Positions 34,796-48,300 of a stretch of 64,000 bases of DNA are shown here, piece after piece. This stretch comes from Prochilodus magdalenae (Eukaryota; Chordata; Actinopteri; Characiformes; Prochilodontidae): NCBI GenBank assembly GCA_024036415.1, contig JAMWET010001257.1, positions 302,501 through 366,500 of the forward strand, written 5' to 3'. Made by a program: the position numbers and the translations under genes. Below the pieces are notes generated by a model. The model made no database searches, had not been told where the DNA came from, and saw nothing but the letters and a program-made list of their open reading frames with translations. How positions within the stretch are numbered: position 1 is the stretch's first letter; each line of letters opens with the position of its first letter.

Positions 34796-34915
34796 TCCCT
34801 CTGTCTCTCTCTCTCACTCTGTCTCTCTCTCTCTCTTTTGCTCTCTCTCTCTCTCTTTCTCTCCCTCTCTCTTTTGCTCTCTCTCTCTCTCCCCCTCTGT
34901 CTTTCTCCCTTTTCT

Positions 34916-34946
<31 letters not shown>

Positions 34947-34951
34947 GTCTG

Positions 34952-35012
<61 letters not shown>
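34796..35012. repeat. (CT)n tract
   Basis: Over 200 bp of CT repeats with TTTG and CTGT interruptions, immediately beyond the putative mir-9 host promoter. The long Leu/Ser and Arg/Glu frames here are artefacts of the repeat. Confidence 0.95.
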
Positions 35013-35014
<2 letters not shown>

Positions 35015-35029
35015 CATATAACCCAGTCA

Positions 35030-38000
35030 AAGAACCCTCTGAATGGCCCAGGCATGGTAGAACGGTTCTCCTTTACAATGGAAAACCTGTCATAAAGGGT
35101 CCTGCATAGCACCCAAACAGGGTTCCGCTATTGTGGACTGGTTCTATACAACACAGATAATTCAGATTAGTCAGTTATTTTTGATGTGCCATAGTGCAAC
35201 CCTTCTTTGGCTTATCTAGAACCATTTACACTATATACATTTTCCACCCAGAGCCAGGTGTATTTGCTCATGGTTCTATACAGAACCCTTATTTTTACAG
35301 AAGAACCTTTTGGAAAATAATTTTTTTAAGGCTGTTTGAAAAATCTAACAGATCTTTTAGCTGTGACATTGGTTATATCTAGAACCATGATGAAAACCCT
35401 GTTGTTCTTTAAGGAATCTTACAAATATAAACGTTCTACATAAAAGTTCTGTTACTGTTACAAGTCACAGAACCCTTTTCAAAGTTTACACACCATTTTT
35501 GGTTTATGTAGAACCATGTTAAAAGAACCATATACCACAGATTTTACATCATAGAGAAGAACCTCTCACAAAGGGCAAAAAAAAGGTTCTTCGATTGCTC
35601 TCTATAGAACCATTGTCTTTACTGAAGGACCTTTCAAATGGTTCTTTGACGAGTGGCTATGGTTATAACTGCAGTTGGGTTCTAAATTAATTCCTCTCAT
35701 GGTTAAATGGTTCTTTAATTTTTGGTTTATAGAGAACCACTTTAAAAGAATGACACACGACAGCTTTTCCATCACAGACAGGATCCACTCACAAGAACTG
35801 AAGGAAGTGTGTTCAGTTGGTTCTCTAAGATTTCTATAGAACCACTGTCTTTCCCAAAGAACCCAGGAATATTATTATCGTCAGTTTTATTTAAATAAGG
35901 TTCTTTTAGTAAAGGCCTCTTTAGTAAATAGGTTCTTCGCATGGTTCTACCCAATGAATAACCTGTGGTAAAGAATTCCTTAAAGAATCTAACAAATATA
36001 AACGTTCTGCAGATAACGTTCTGCCAATGCTTAAAGGCATGGAACCCTTTTTAGTACTATAAACACTCTTAGCAAAGACGGATGGTAGAACAAATTTAAA
36101 CACTTCTTTAAAAATGCAAGAAAATGGTTCTTTCAGTGTTCATGGTTCTAGAAAGAGCTGGTGCCTTTCCCAAAGAACTACAAAAACAACAGATTTCATA
36201 GTTGAGAAAAAAATGGCTCTTTTAGCAAAGGCTGCTGTTATATCTAGAACCGTGACAACTTTGGTACTCATGGTTTGTGTAGAACCATTTAAAAATAATT
36301 AGATACAACAGATATTACGCCAAAGACAAGAACCAAGAGAACCAGTACTCAAAAAAATGCAAAAATAAAAGACAACTGCAGTGAAAAGATTGTTCGAGTG
36401 TTCCTGGTTCTGCACAGAACCAAGACAAGTCAAGGAATAACCTGAATGCATTCTTCGCATGGTTAAATGGTTCTCGGATAAAACAAAAACACTCTGGGAA
36501 ACTGTTCTTTAGAGAGAACCGTAAAAATAAAAAGCTCTACTCCACATGTTCTTCTATTGTTACAATCATAGAACCCTTTATAGTTCTATATACAAAAACT
36601 GTTCCGTCTAACAGAGAATTGTTTATGCTTGTGATAATACTGGAACAAATGGTGCTTTATTTAGAACCCTATATATATAAATATGTTTCGTGGTTGTTAA
36701 AAAAAAAAAGCTTGCTTATAGTAAAGGCAGTGCTTATATCTAGAACCATGAGGACTCAAGACTCCATGGTTCTCTCTGACCTGCTGTAAATGAGCCTTTA
36801 AGGAGTCTTCCAAATATAAAGGTTCTGAATTAAATGTCCTTCTGGGAACCCTTTCCCCTAAATGTTCTTTAGCTAGTACCTTGTCCTAGCTACAGCCTTA
36901 CTATGGCCTGTAATTACACTCTCAGTACAAGCGTTCCACAAATCTCCTTTGGGTTCTTTAATTTTTTAAATATTCGCCCGATAAAAGAGCCGGGACCAGA
37001 AAGAGGAGGAAACGGATACAGTGAGGAGGTGGACTCCAGCATGAGCTCCTTCTTTCATGGGTTCCTGTTTTTTCTCTTGTGGTGGAACGTCTGAGAAAAC
37101 AAAATCAGATTTAATAAAACTGATCATGCAAATCCATAAACTCAACAAGCGAGACTTCTTATGGACGAGGTTCCCAGATTATTCCGATGGTATTCCGCCA
37201 CTGGCTGCTCTGGGAATTCTGCTACCACTGTATTCGCTGCTACTGTTAGAGATCAGGTTACAGGATGCGTCGTGAGCCATAACCTGTTAACGTGATGACA
37301 GTCGTATTTGTCAGTCGTTCTAGATAAAAGCGTCCGCTACATACCATAAATGTAAATGAAAGCCTAAGAGAATGAAGGGAACATGGTTCTATATAGAACC
37401 TTTTTGACAATAGTTCTTTATGGCACCCAAATGGCTCTTCAACTGTTACAAGCTTGATACCATAACAGTAATAGAACCCTTTCTGGAGCCACCTAGAACC
37501 CTAATTCAAAACCAGCAATCTAAAGAGCCATGCAGGGCACCGTGGAAGAATGCTCTATAGTGTTCTATATATAAATAGGGGCCTTTCCTGAAGAACCCTT
37601 GAAGAACTGTCTTTTTTAGAATTCCTACACATTGGTGTTCTAGAGTGCATATAGTCCATGCGTATTATTCATTCTAGAACGCTGGAACGGAAATAATTCT
37701 ACACTCTCAAAAATGGTTTGTCAAGGGTTCTCTCAAGCACCATTTAAGCAGGCGAACAGTTCTATAGAAGTAATGGCCCTAAATAGAACCTGGGACCCTT
37801 AAAGAACTGTCTTTTTTAGAACTCCTGAGTAGTGCTTTGAGTTCTAGAATGTTTAGCATCATCTGTAGGTCTAGAGTACTCATAGTGAGCTCATGCATGA
37901 AGGCAAAAATAAAAAAAAAATAGAAATGAAGATAAAAAGAAAAGTGCCAAGGAAGACACAACACATACAAGTGTTACGAGAACCTTTGAAGAACCATTTT

Positions 38001-39720
38001 CAAGAGTATAGAATGCATTCTAGCGTTCTAGATTTGAATGCACAGTAGTACTCTACACCCTAGTATATTACACATGACATTTAACATTCTAGAACTCAAT
38101 TTTATAAAAAATTAAGAATAACAGAAGAACCCTATAGTATACTTAATGGAACCAGTTTCAAATGGTTCTATATGGAACTATATGCAACACATGCTCCCTT
38201 AAAACATTTCACCATGCCAAGAACCATTTAAGCATACCCAACCCTTAAAGAACCAGAACTGCGTGCATTCCAGCATTCTAGAAAGTAGTGCGTGACCTAA
38301 GAACAACAGAGTTCTATATGTAATGCTAAACATTCTAGAACTCGGTGCCGCCTGAGAGTTCTGGTGCTAAACTCATAGCAACAAAAGAACCCTGTGTGGT
38401 GGTAAATAGAACCATTTTTAAAATGCTTCTATATAAACCATCAGCCTCCATCAGTCTAAAGAACTGTTTCACTGTGTAAGGAACCATTTAAGCGTGTAGG
38501 AAATGGTTCTCTAGGAAGCTCATCGAGTCACTGTCTTTCCTGAAGAACCGTCTTTCTAAAGCGTGATGTTTACAGGACGGTACAAAAGAACATTCCGGCT
38601 CGAACGTGTGTGGGAACACGTGCTCCATGAGCTCCTCCTAGGTACTAGCTAATCAGGAACCAAAGCTTGTTTTAGGAGAACCTAAAGACACAGAGACTGA
38701 GTGGACAGTGGCAGAAGGTCTCGACCCCGGCCTTTATCCTACTAAGTGCTCCGTTTAAGGGTCCAGCCTTTCCGTTTAGGAGAGGTCAGCGAGGTCAAAC
38801 GAAGGCCTTGTGAAGCTCTGTTGCATCCGGTATGCTGGTTAAGGGGAACTCTGGTCATTCAGCAGGTTTCAAAGTCCTTCAGAGAGGTTCTGTGTGAAAT
38901 GTGCCGTTCTAGAGGAACTAGAGCCAGAGCTTTGTACAGTGGCGGTGGTGAAGGTAACCAACCGTCCCCTCTAAAAGCTCCCTCACAGAAAGTTCCTACA
39001 TGAGGTGGTTCTGAATACGCTGCCTGATGTCTGAGACGCTGTTTATGATAGTGTGGAGAAGATCTCAGCCTTAAACTCCATTCATGGTGGAGGGATACAT
39101 GCTGCAGGGCGCTGTGAGGTCAAATAGTCCCCCAAAGAATCTTAGTATTTCCAGGTTTTCCAGATTTTCATCATTAACATTCCCTACACACTCAGAAGAC
39201 ACGTGTAGGTTCACTGGTGGATTAGAGAGTCTAAAAAAAAAAAAAATCTATATGTGAGTTCTAGACATGGAGAACCCAGGTTCCCAACACCATCTCTTTA
39301 TAGAACATCAGAACCTATACACCAAACATACCTATACCACACCAAACCACCGAGAATCACAGACCATAGAGAAGAGGTAGCTCGACTGGACACGCCTTGA
39401 GCGAAGGCTAGTGACAACCAGATAGCATTAGCATAACGCTAACTGGTAACTCTTTACCTTCATTCAGTGTTAGGCTGAGCTGCCACCTCCAGTCCTGAAC
39501 TAACTTTAGCAGGAGAGCGGCTGAACACTAATGCTAAGTCCGCTAGCTGCACATCTCAAAAATAGGGTTCTTCAGTCAAGACGGTTCTGTAAGTTCATGG
39601 TTCTGTAGACTGATGTAGAATGTATATGGTTCTATATGGAATCTTTGCAACACCCTTTTAGGTGCAGTGTATGGAACCATTTTCAAAAAGGTAGAACCTT
39701 AAGCAGCATTCCATTAAAAA
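35030..39720. repeat. degenerate AGAACC/GGTTCT repeat domain
   Basis: For 4.7 kb the words AGAACC, GGTTCT, TTCTAGAA and AAGAACC recur every few tens of bases in both orientations, often as palindromes such as GGTTCTATATAGAACC. Spacing is irregular, so it is not a simple tandem array. The same words are dense at 9090-9860, 17830-17930 and 30880-31320. I see no gene inside. Confidence 0.75.
37295..37360 (+). mobile_element. SINE-like 3' tail
   Basis: Reads TCGTTCTAGATAAAAGCGTC, CGCTACATACCATAAATG, TAAATGA. This is the fish SINE tail (GGATAAGAGCGTC...TAAATGTAAATG type) with a few changes. No body is recognisable upstream. Confidence 0.55.
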
Positions 39721-39759
39721 AAACATTTACACTTGAACACACTGATTAGCTGCACAAAA

Positions 39760-39762
<3 letters not shown>

Positions 39763-39831
<69 letters not shown>

Positions 39832-39842
39832 GTCTATCTATG
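39763..39842. repeat. (ATCT)n microsatellite
   Basis: About 19 units with one GTCT variant. Confidence 0.97.
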
Positions 39843-40003
39843 ACGCTAATCGGAGCGCAGTTCTGAAACTCTCTCACTGTGGCAGCGGCGACCCCCAGCG
39901 GCGAGGCGGAGAACTGACTGAACCCCGCTGTTCGTTCGCTGTTAGAACAATCAGGCTTCCGAGCCAGAAATAGAAATACACGTTATAAATGAAGGCTTAG
40001 TAC

Positions 40004-40004
<1 letters not shown>

Positions 40005-40086
<82 letters not shown>
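40005..40086. repeat. (AAT)n microsatellite
   Basis: About 27 uninterrupted units; another (AAT)n is at 41177-41222. Confidence 0.97.
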
Positions 40087-40087
<1 letters not shown>

Positions 40088-40244
40088 TAAAACATTTTAC
40101 AATAATCTCTCTGAAAAACAAACAAACTATTTTTTTTTAAATCAGTTGGACTGTAGACATCCAGCAACACAGCCTGTTCATCAGGTAGGAGGAACCGCAG
40201 CATCCAGGCCGCAACAAACCGGCTAATGAACAGTTAATAAACAC

Positions 40245-40442
40245 AGGGTACCACCAATACCACTAACACCACCAATACCCCCGATACCACTAACACCACC
40301 AATACCACTAACACCACCAATACCCCCCGATACCACTAACACCACCAACATCACAGATACCACTAACACCACCGATACCACTAACACCACCAACACCACC
40401 GATACCACTAACACCACCAACATTACAGATACCACCAACAAA
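40245..40442. repeat. ACC/ACT-rich minisatellite
   Basis: Irregular array of CACTAACACCACCAATAC-like units with periods that are multiples of three. Confidence 0.85.
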
Positions 40443-40455
40443 CTGTACTCTGTTA

Positions 40456-40456
<1 letters not shown>

Positions 40457-40489
<33 letters not shown>

Positions 40490-40494
40490 ATATG

Positions 40495-40551
<57 letters not shown>
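40457..40551. repeat. (CA)n and (TA)n microsatellites
   Basis: (CA)n at 40459-40482, then (TA)n at 40498-40550. Confidence 0.95.
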
Positions 40552-40552
<1 letters not shown>

Positions 40553-40804
40553 AACAAACTACATTTACCCTATGTATATATATGTCCTCTTTCTGAGATT
40601 CTGACATCATCGTGTCTAATATTTCGTATCAGTGAATTCCTACACAGGTCCTCCTCTCTCTGCCTCTCCTGTACTGTGTATTTAATATTTCTCTGTATTT
40701 ACTGTGTTGAGTTAGTGTGTATATTAATGCCGCCCTGCTGTAGAGTAATAACCTGCTCGAGCCTTCCACTGTACGACTGTCCGGACCTGCAGTGCAAATG
40801 ATCA

Positions 40805-41173
40805 ATAACCCTGAAGCTCGAGCTCCCCTGTGGAGACGTTCATCGGTGCGTTCGGTTTTATTTCAGCGAAAAAAATAAATACATAGTAAATAAATAAAAT
40901 TCTTTAATAAATATTCGATCTGGTCTTAATTCGTTCCCACTGAAACATTCCGATTTCCGATTTGATTGAATTTCTGTCCACGCGCGACCAAAATGTGTCA
41001 ATCATTAATTCAAAATAATCCTCAGAATTTTTTAAAAACCAAAATATTAATCACATTTCGTAGCACGTGATCACAAGCTTCCTCCAAACCTCCTTAAACT
41101 CAGGCGAGATTAAACGACTGGAGAGATTTGCTTCGCATTTACAGGGAAATTAATATTCGATTTAGCGCGTGCA

Positions 41174-41222
<49 letters not shown>

Positions 41223-42120
41223 TGATCACGTGTTGTAATATCTGCTGATATAAAGATAATATATTTCTATGCATAAAATGCTGCTTGCTGTGTTTAAGTC
41301 GTGCTGTTTCGTTAAAATAATAATTCCATAATTCTGGAGAATTCCATAATTCCAGTTACTATTTTAAACTAACGCTTCTATTTTAAAATGACCACGAAGT
41401 GAATCTTTTATACTGCACTGAGTGCATTAAGATGGACAGGCCTTTCAGCTTCTCGGGAAGGACTTAAAATGTGGAAACAGCGAGCAAATCCAGTGGCATT
41501 TAATGACTACCAAAATAAGAGTCTCTGGTAGACAATATGAAAGCGTGTCTTAGACAAACTGGGCTAATTAGATCAAAATCAGAGCGAGCCAGTCATCAGT
41601 GAGCCGGGCAGCAGCCTCTGGGCGGAGGTCAAGGGTGACATCTAGCGGATAAACCATGTAACTGCAGGCACTGTGCTCCTCTACTGTTAATCAGCCTAGG
41701 GCCTGTAGGTCTAAACTCATTGTAGCTCCACTCAGTGTCCAGTCTATCAGATCCACTGGTCATACAGGATGCATCTATCCAAGCCCTGCATTTCCAGGCC
41801 GCTGTCTCTGAAACATACTTTATACGATCTCACACAGTCTGTATATATATGGTTTGATTGCAGACTCATTCATGATGTGCTTCTGTCTGTCTCTTTGTCC
41901 AGGTGGAATAAACTTTACCTGGTGCTGTTTGCTGAGACTCAGAGCCGAACTCCTCCCTCCTCTTCTTTGGTCTTGAAGACATGCATGTGTCCACGGTGGG
42001 AATGACTTCTCCTGCAACGGCTAATCCATCATGGGAGCTAGCATGGTAGAATATAACATGTTTATTAGCACAGTAAGCTACAGAAGCCCATTTCCCCCAT
42101 TTAAAGAAAAAAGGGCCATA
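40805..42120. other. no gene seen
   Basis: AT-rich with one (AAT)n run; 41400-41650 is non-repetitive sequence of even composition that could be a conserved non-coding element. No exon recognised. Confidence 0.5.
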
Positions 42121-42124
42121 TATG

Positions 42125-42400
42125 ACGTCATAATTATGAGACAGTAAGTTATAATTATGAGATAGCAAATCGTAATTGTGAACCAAATCATAATTAAGAG
42201 ATAATAAGTCATGATTATTAGAAAGTTGGTCATAATTATGAGATAGTAGGTCATAAATATGAGATAGTAATTAATAATTAATAGAGAGTAAGTCATAATT
42301 ATTAGATAGCAGGTCGTAATTCTGAGAAAGTCATAATTATTATATTGTACATCATCATTTTGAGAAAGACATAATTATGAGATAGTACCTCATAAAAAAA
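42125..42400. repeat. degenerate ~20-bp repeat TCATAATTATGAGATAGTA
   Basis: About 13 diverged units. It lies 180 bp from the tRNA-Arg(TCG) gene, on its 3' side. Confidence 0.8.
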
Positions 42401-42578
42401 AACCATAGGAGGGAATAACTGTACATTAGCAGATGGTGGAAACATTCTTGGTAAAATCTTTATTCTTTATAAACAGTTTATAACCATAACTGTCACTTGG
42501 CCACCGTTACGGGTTAACGTTCGGTCCTTCGAGCACAGCACGAGGCTGCTTTAACTTTACACATGTGCCTCAAAAGAT

Positions 42579-42651
42579 CGACCCCGGCAGGACTCGAACC
42601 TGCAATCTTCTGATCCGAAGTCAGACGCCTTATCCATTAGGCCACGAGGCC
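42579..42651 (-). tRNA. tRNA-Arg (anticodon TCG)
   Basis: 73-nt cloverleaf on the minus strand. The acceptor stem GGCCTCG pairs with CGGGGTC using two wobble pairs. The anticodon loop is CTTCGGA with TCG (plus strand 42616-42618), reading CGA codons. The T arm is GCAGG-TTCGAGT-CCTGC, with A and B boxes as in vertebrate tRNA-Arg-TCG. A pol III TTTT stop follows (plus-strand AAAA at 42572-42575). No intron, no encoded CCA. Confidence 0.96.
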
Positions 42652-43178
42652 GCTTGCGGTTCCGACTCCGGACACGTCCCAATTTTACCGGATACAGCGG
42701 GAGTCAGCGGAGAGGTTCAGCGGATTGGAACAAGGCCGCTAGGAAGTCTGACTAAGCAGACTGCTGAATTAGCGGTATGACTTCTGATCAAATAAACATC
42801 TGATCAAAAAAACAAGCGGCCGTACCTCCAAAACCAGGACACCCATACTGGGAATGCTACACTCAAGTGGGACCCTGCTTACTGTAGCTTCACGACAGCT
42901 AAATGCTAACCAGAGCTAGCTAACATAACTAGCATCTTTGTGTGATGGTGGGGATGGTGGGAGGACGAAATGAATCGGCAAACCTACAATCTCATACGAC
43001 AAACAAAACTGTAGATTATTGTATTAAGCATGCTTTTATTAACAGTGCTTAAAAAACCTTGTTTTAGTTTTAATTAGTTTATTTACAAGGACTTTTATTT
43101 TGGCTTTTATAAATTACCCTCTTCCGCCAAGCTCATTCCTGTACTTCATGAATAACAGTGTCGACTCACTGACTCATC

Positions 43179-43251
43179 GGGCCAGTGGCGCAATGGATAA
43201 CGCGTCTGACTACGGATCAGAAGATTCTAGGTTCGACTCCTGGCTGGCTCG
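43179..43251 (+). tRNA. tRNA-Arg (anticodon ACG)
   Basis: 73-nt cloverleaf on the plus strand, essentially the vertebrate tRNA-Arg-ACG. Acceptor stem GGGCCAG/CTGGCTC, anticodon loop CTACGGA with ACG (A34 to be edited to inosine, reading CGU/CGC/CGA). The T stem has one T:G wobble (CTAGG/CCTGG). TTTT terminator at 43257-43260. It is transcribed away from the tRNA-Arg(TCG) 530 bp upstream. Confidence 0.97.
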
Positions 43252-44205
43252 AATTCTTTTATCAGGTTTTAAAATTGCTTTTTTAATTTCGAAGCTAACA
43301 CATATGCTCATCGGTTATGCTTTATGGGTGCTGTGTTTACTGCATAAATGACTGAACAATTAATAAACTAAATAAATTATATATATGACGAATGTCTCAT
43401 GTCAGATTTCCCAAAATGTCTACATAATCATATAGATCGAATGTAAACATTCAGAAAGGTGTGGTGTGAAATGCTCTGTTTTAAAGAAACTAATTCGGAA
43501 TTGATCACAGTGGTGGTGATGGGAACCAGACGTCCAAGCAATAATGTATATTTTTTTTAAACACACACACACACACTCAAAAAGCAAAGAAAACAGAGTC
43601 TGTACGTTTCTCTCCAAATGAACCATTTTACATCTGAATAACAGTGAATAATATCTGTATTATATTTACATCTCAAGGACTGAAATATTTAGATCAATTT
43701 GAAAGGTCAATGGAATTCCCCTTTAAGTCTCATAACGAGCAGAAGACTCAAGTTATAAAGCTACAGTATTAAATACTGCTATATGCTGGTCATAAACACA
43801 GATCAAGAAATAAAGATACAAAAAAAACAAATTACTGGATGTCAAAGCGTTATTTCTTTTAGTGTACATACCCACTAAATTCTCTCTCTCTACATTATAT
43901 ACACACACACACATACATACACCATCATTGATGTTTATGAGCTGCTACATTAATATCAGCTCACAGCATGTAAAGTTATTGCTGATTAGGTGTTTTGTGG
44001 CAGGTTATAAGTTAACTGAAAGACATGCAGCTGTTCACTTTACAGTCAAGATTCGTATCCTGTGACATCGAGATACAGAGACTTGTTTGTTTACTTCTTG
44101 AGACGGCAGTGGGATGATGGGAGTTAAAATAACAGTGGTTTAATTCAAATTAAATATGAGCTCACTGGACAAAGAAAATATCAGTCACCTTGTGTGTTTA
44201 AGGCG

Positions 44206-44670
44206 GTAGTAACTTCAGGCTCCTGCAGATGGCGCTGCACGAGGATGATGGGGATACTATAAATACCTGTGGGGTGTGAGTGACGGGATCCGTAGATTGG
44301 GAAGAGGTGCTACAGTGCAGGGAATGTCTCGTTCCATGTGTGGAAAATGGCTCCAGAGCAGATGTTAATGATTGGCTAAAAGGAGGGACTGCATGTGGGC
44401 GTGGCCAAAGACCATAGTGTGAAGGAAGTAGCTGAATCTGCAGGTGTATGGAAGCGTACGGTCATACGGGTCTACCAGCAATGGATACAATCCCAGTCTA
44501 CAGGGAATTCTCCTCGGAACTGTGCCAGGGAAGGCATCCACCAAATCTGGACCAACTGACCAGTTCTTTGACGTGAGAAAGTCTGAACACTGATGTGGCT
44601 ACATCCAGACACTTGTCCATGCCCCAGCTGTCATTGGTGCTGGTGGAGGTGTTACACACTGGTAGGTACG
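44206..44670 (+). mobile_element. Tc1-like element fragment (family D)
   Basis: Copy of 25913-26390 with scattered substitutions; the AGATGGCGCTGCACGAGGAT start and the TACAATCCCAGTCTACAGGG core are shared. It ends about 300 bp downstream of the kif7 stop codon and is convergent with kif7. Confidence 0.7.
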
Positions 44671-44985
44671 GTCCTTTGGTCAAAAGTTTATAAATCCTCT
44701 ACAGGACACATTTAAAGGTGGACCAACTCCGTTACACACACTGCTGGAAGAGCAAGAATTAATTCTACCCAGATTCTTGTGGCTATATGACCATGAGTCA
44801 AGCTGGTAAAGAAATCCAACACCCTATAAAAAGTGCTTTTATCCGGTACACGAAGTGTGAACATGAAACATCTTATGACAGTAAAGGCTTAGTGAAATTT
44901 AGCACTGATATACACAAGGCAGGGGGCTTAGTGGACACAGGAGGAAGACTAATCCCTATAAACAGCTGTCCAAAGTGTTCATTCC

Positions 44986-45350
44986 CTATACAGGATTTTT
45001 CCGAACGTCAATAATGGCAGAATTTGAACCAATGGGTCCTGTGTTCAGGCTCGACCTCCGGAATTCCCTCCGTGGTTTGTTAAGTGACAAGGAGCCTGTC
45101 CCACTCCAATGTGCAGCGTTCAAAGCAGGCTGGACAATCCTGTTGGGCGGAAGCTCACACGCCGCCCTCTGTCGAAGCTCCTCCATGCAGTGCTGGTCTT
45201 CAGTAGGGAGGGAAGAGCGCCTCCATGTGGGGGGCAGGGGCGCATGCACCAACTCCCGCATTTCCTCCCTGGATTTGTGCGTTCTGTCGGGTTCAGGAGT
45301 GCACCTTGAACCCTCTCCGGCTGCTTTGCACTGAATCCTCTCCGCTCCAC
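44986..45350 (-). CDS. kif7: kif7 last coding exon with stop
   Basis: 365 bp including the stop; acceptor TGCGTTGTAG. It encodes [34 protein letters not shown] and ends IDVRKNPV, the signature KIF7 C-terminus. The 3' UTR should continue towards lower coordinates. Confidence 0.95.
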
Positions 45351-48300
45351 CTACAACGCAAGTTATTAATTATAGACAGCTGTAGGAAAGGGCAAAGGTG
45401 ATGCACTCGCTCCTGACTAACCACTCACCCTTGCTCTGATCTCCGAGCTGGCCAGTGGATCCACACATGTCCTTTATTTTAATGCTGAGCTCCTGATTGG
45501 CTGCCTTGTACATGTTCAGCTCTTTGCTGAGGTTGTGAATCACGGCCTCATATTGGCGCTGCCTACCAGCCAGACCTTCGTCCATTTGATCTGTGATCAG
45601 AAACAGCAGGTAAGACAGGTAAGGTAATTAACGTCTCTTACACCAACAACACAACAGAGTTTTACTTTGGAGCTTTTTCACATAGTTTATATAACCACTG
45701 TTTAAAACTCATGCTGACTAATTTCATACCTGATCTCCTGATGAGTGCTCCGTAACACAGGCATGCACAACCTCCTCTCCCTGCCTTTCCCTCGTCTTCA
45801 CAGAACTACAACTCCTACACCTCCGCTAGAACAATGGCAGCTAACTCCACTCCAGTGCCCCCTAGCTTTGTTTTCTGAAGTCAGTGACCCTGCAAACGTG
45901 TTTTTGTTCAGTACTCACTACCCTGCAAGGAATTCAAACTGATGTTCAGTAGACAAGATGTTCCACCACTGTCAGTAGATAATATATTCATCATCAAAAC
46001 AATATCTCAACCTAGAAGGTGTCCTGTGATAATCCATCCCATGCAGCTTGAACATCCTCACACAGTTCCTGCAGATGGTGCGGTAGGGGTGGAGGTGGAG
46101 GGACACCCGGCCTTCTGGACGTGTGACACCAAACCGTTCATCTCGGTGCTGACCACGGTGCCTCCACACACGGACTCGTTGGGCGTCTCCACCAAGACTA
46201 AAGCGGGACTCGTCACTGAAGATGACCCGCTGCCATTCTGAGTCACTCCATGACAGTCTGGTACGACACCACTGCAGTCTTTGGTGACTGTGACTTGGTG
46301 TTAAGGACAGTCGTCTGCATGTATCAGGTACAGAGATACGGCCCATCCATGCTTACGTCATGTGAATCATTAGCATGTCTCAGGATGTCAAACCTACACA
46401 CCAAGTTTCATTCCAGTCAGATGACTCCTTCTTGGTGCAGCTATTTGTGCAGTTTTTTAATGATGAGTGTCAAATGGAAAAAAAAGTAGGATAAGGCCCT
46501 TTAATATTGTTTACCATTTGAAATTTAATTAATTTTTCTTTTTTATTATTAAATCATCCAAAGTGCCATCACCAGCCCACTATGGACCACTGGTGTTGAC
46601 CCAAGGATCAGGGTACAGGGCACCCCTCGCTTTAGGTGCAGGAGTAGTAAACTTGAAGTACACTGTTTCACATCAAAGCAGCTACACTGTGAACCAGGGG
46701 GTGTCCGACATCAGACTTGTTAAAGTCCACAGTTCTGTGATGCAAGTCGAGCAAATAGGCAAATGGGCTCAGCCCCTTAGTTGCAGTGAGAGGAACTCTT
46801 AAAGCTTCAGCAGACGAGACTCTGGACCATTCCATGCTCCCAACTTTGTGGGGACAGTTTGGGGACGGCCCCTTCCTGTTCCAGCATGACCGCACACCAG
46901 TGCACAGAGCAAGCTCCATAAAGACATGGATGAGCGAGTCTGGTGTGAAGGAACTGGACTGGCCTGCACAGAGTCCTGACCTCCACCTGATAGAACACCT
47001 TTGGGATGGATTAGAGCGGAGACTGAGAGCCAGGCCTTCTCGTCCAACATCAGTGTCTGACCTCACACATGTGCTTCTGGAGGAATGGTCAGAAATTCCC
47101 ATACACACATTCCTAACCCTGTGGAAAGCCTTCCCAGAAGAGCTGAAGCTGTTCTAGCTGTAAAGGGTGGAACATCATATTACACCCTGTAGATTAATAA
47201 TGGGATGTTGCTCAAGTTCATATGTGTGTGAAGACAGACGAGCGAATGCTTTTGGCAGTGTAGTGTATATAGTGTAATGTATATACAGGTATAGATCAAA
47301 TATACTCCAACTTCTCTGTCTCCCTGTCATGGAACGGTCAGGTTCACTGTAGTTTTGAAATACACTAATCTAAGAGCACACCTGAATAAACCTCTTTCTT
47401 ATAAGTGTGGTCCCACCTCTGCACTGCTGCAGCAGGAGCTGCACGTTCCTTTCGTGTTCTTTCTGCTGTTGGGTGAGCCGCCGGTCCGTGTCCAGCTGCT
47501 GCCGCTCTAGAGCTGCCTCCAGCCACTGCACTAGGTGCTGCTGCTCACCCACCCGCATCTCCAACTCCGCCAGAGCCATCTGCAACCTCCGTTCCTCCTC
47601 ACGCAAGGACACCACCTTCACACACGTTCATTAACGAGGAGACACACAGGTCACAGAACGTGAAGACCACCCGTCGTGTACAGTCGGTGTAAAAAAAGGC
47701 TTTCTGGTAAACTACAGACCTTATCAAAGTACTTGCAGAGCAGGGCACGCGTTTCCGAAGCAGACAGGTAGGTGAGTTTGGCCATCAGGTTCATCTCCCA
47801 CTGCGTGAGCATGCTGCCCGATGCCCTCAGTTGCCTCTGCCTCTGAGTGATGGCCTCGTTCTTGTACTCAATGGCAGCGTCCAGTGCTTCTATAGCCTCG
47901 TCCAGCTGGAACAAAGTGCGCTCCTCCTGAAAGTTGAGAGTACAGAGAGTTCTGTGGTGGGTTTGTTTAAGTGACTCAAGTTTGTATGAAACTTCAGGGT
48001 TTTCATTTTCATTTCTTCCACTTTCTTCGGCCCTGTACATTGAGCATGTTAGCATTAGCGATTATCAAGGGCATTCTGGAACAGAACGCTTATCAACAGA
48101 ACAATACAACGTTCAACAGTGGGTAGGCAACTTGAGCATGTACTACATTAAGTGGACCGCAGAAAAGAGCGGATGAAAAACCCAGATGAATAAAACACTG
48201 TGTGATTCCCTTTTTTTTTTTGCTGTGTGAAAAAATATACCTATTTTAAACTTGAATTTGTCCTGACATTTTAAACTCCGCAGTAGAATTGTGGATGCCA

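Noticed and set aside
34489..35112. 206-codon Leu/Ser frame and Arg/Glu frame on the other strand
   Set aside because: They run through the (CT)n tract and open in all frames; repeat artefact.
44975..45334. Plus-strand frames of 66-119 codons opposite the last kif7 exon
   Set aside because: Antisense shadows of the kif7 coding sequence.
46799..47108. Minus-strand frames of up to 146 codons within the kif7 intron
   Set aside because: They are antisense to the Tc1 transposase fragment read on the plus strand.
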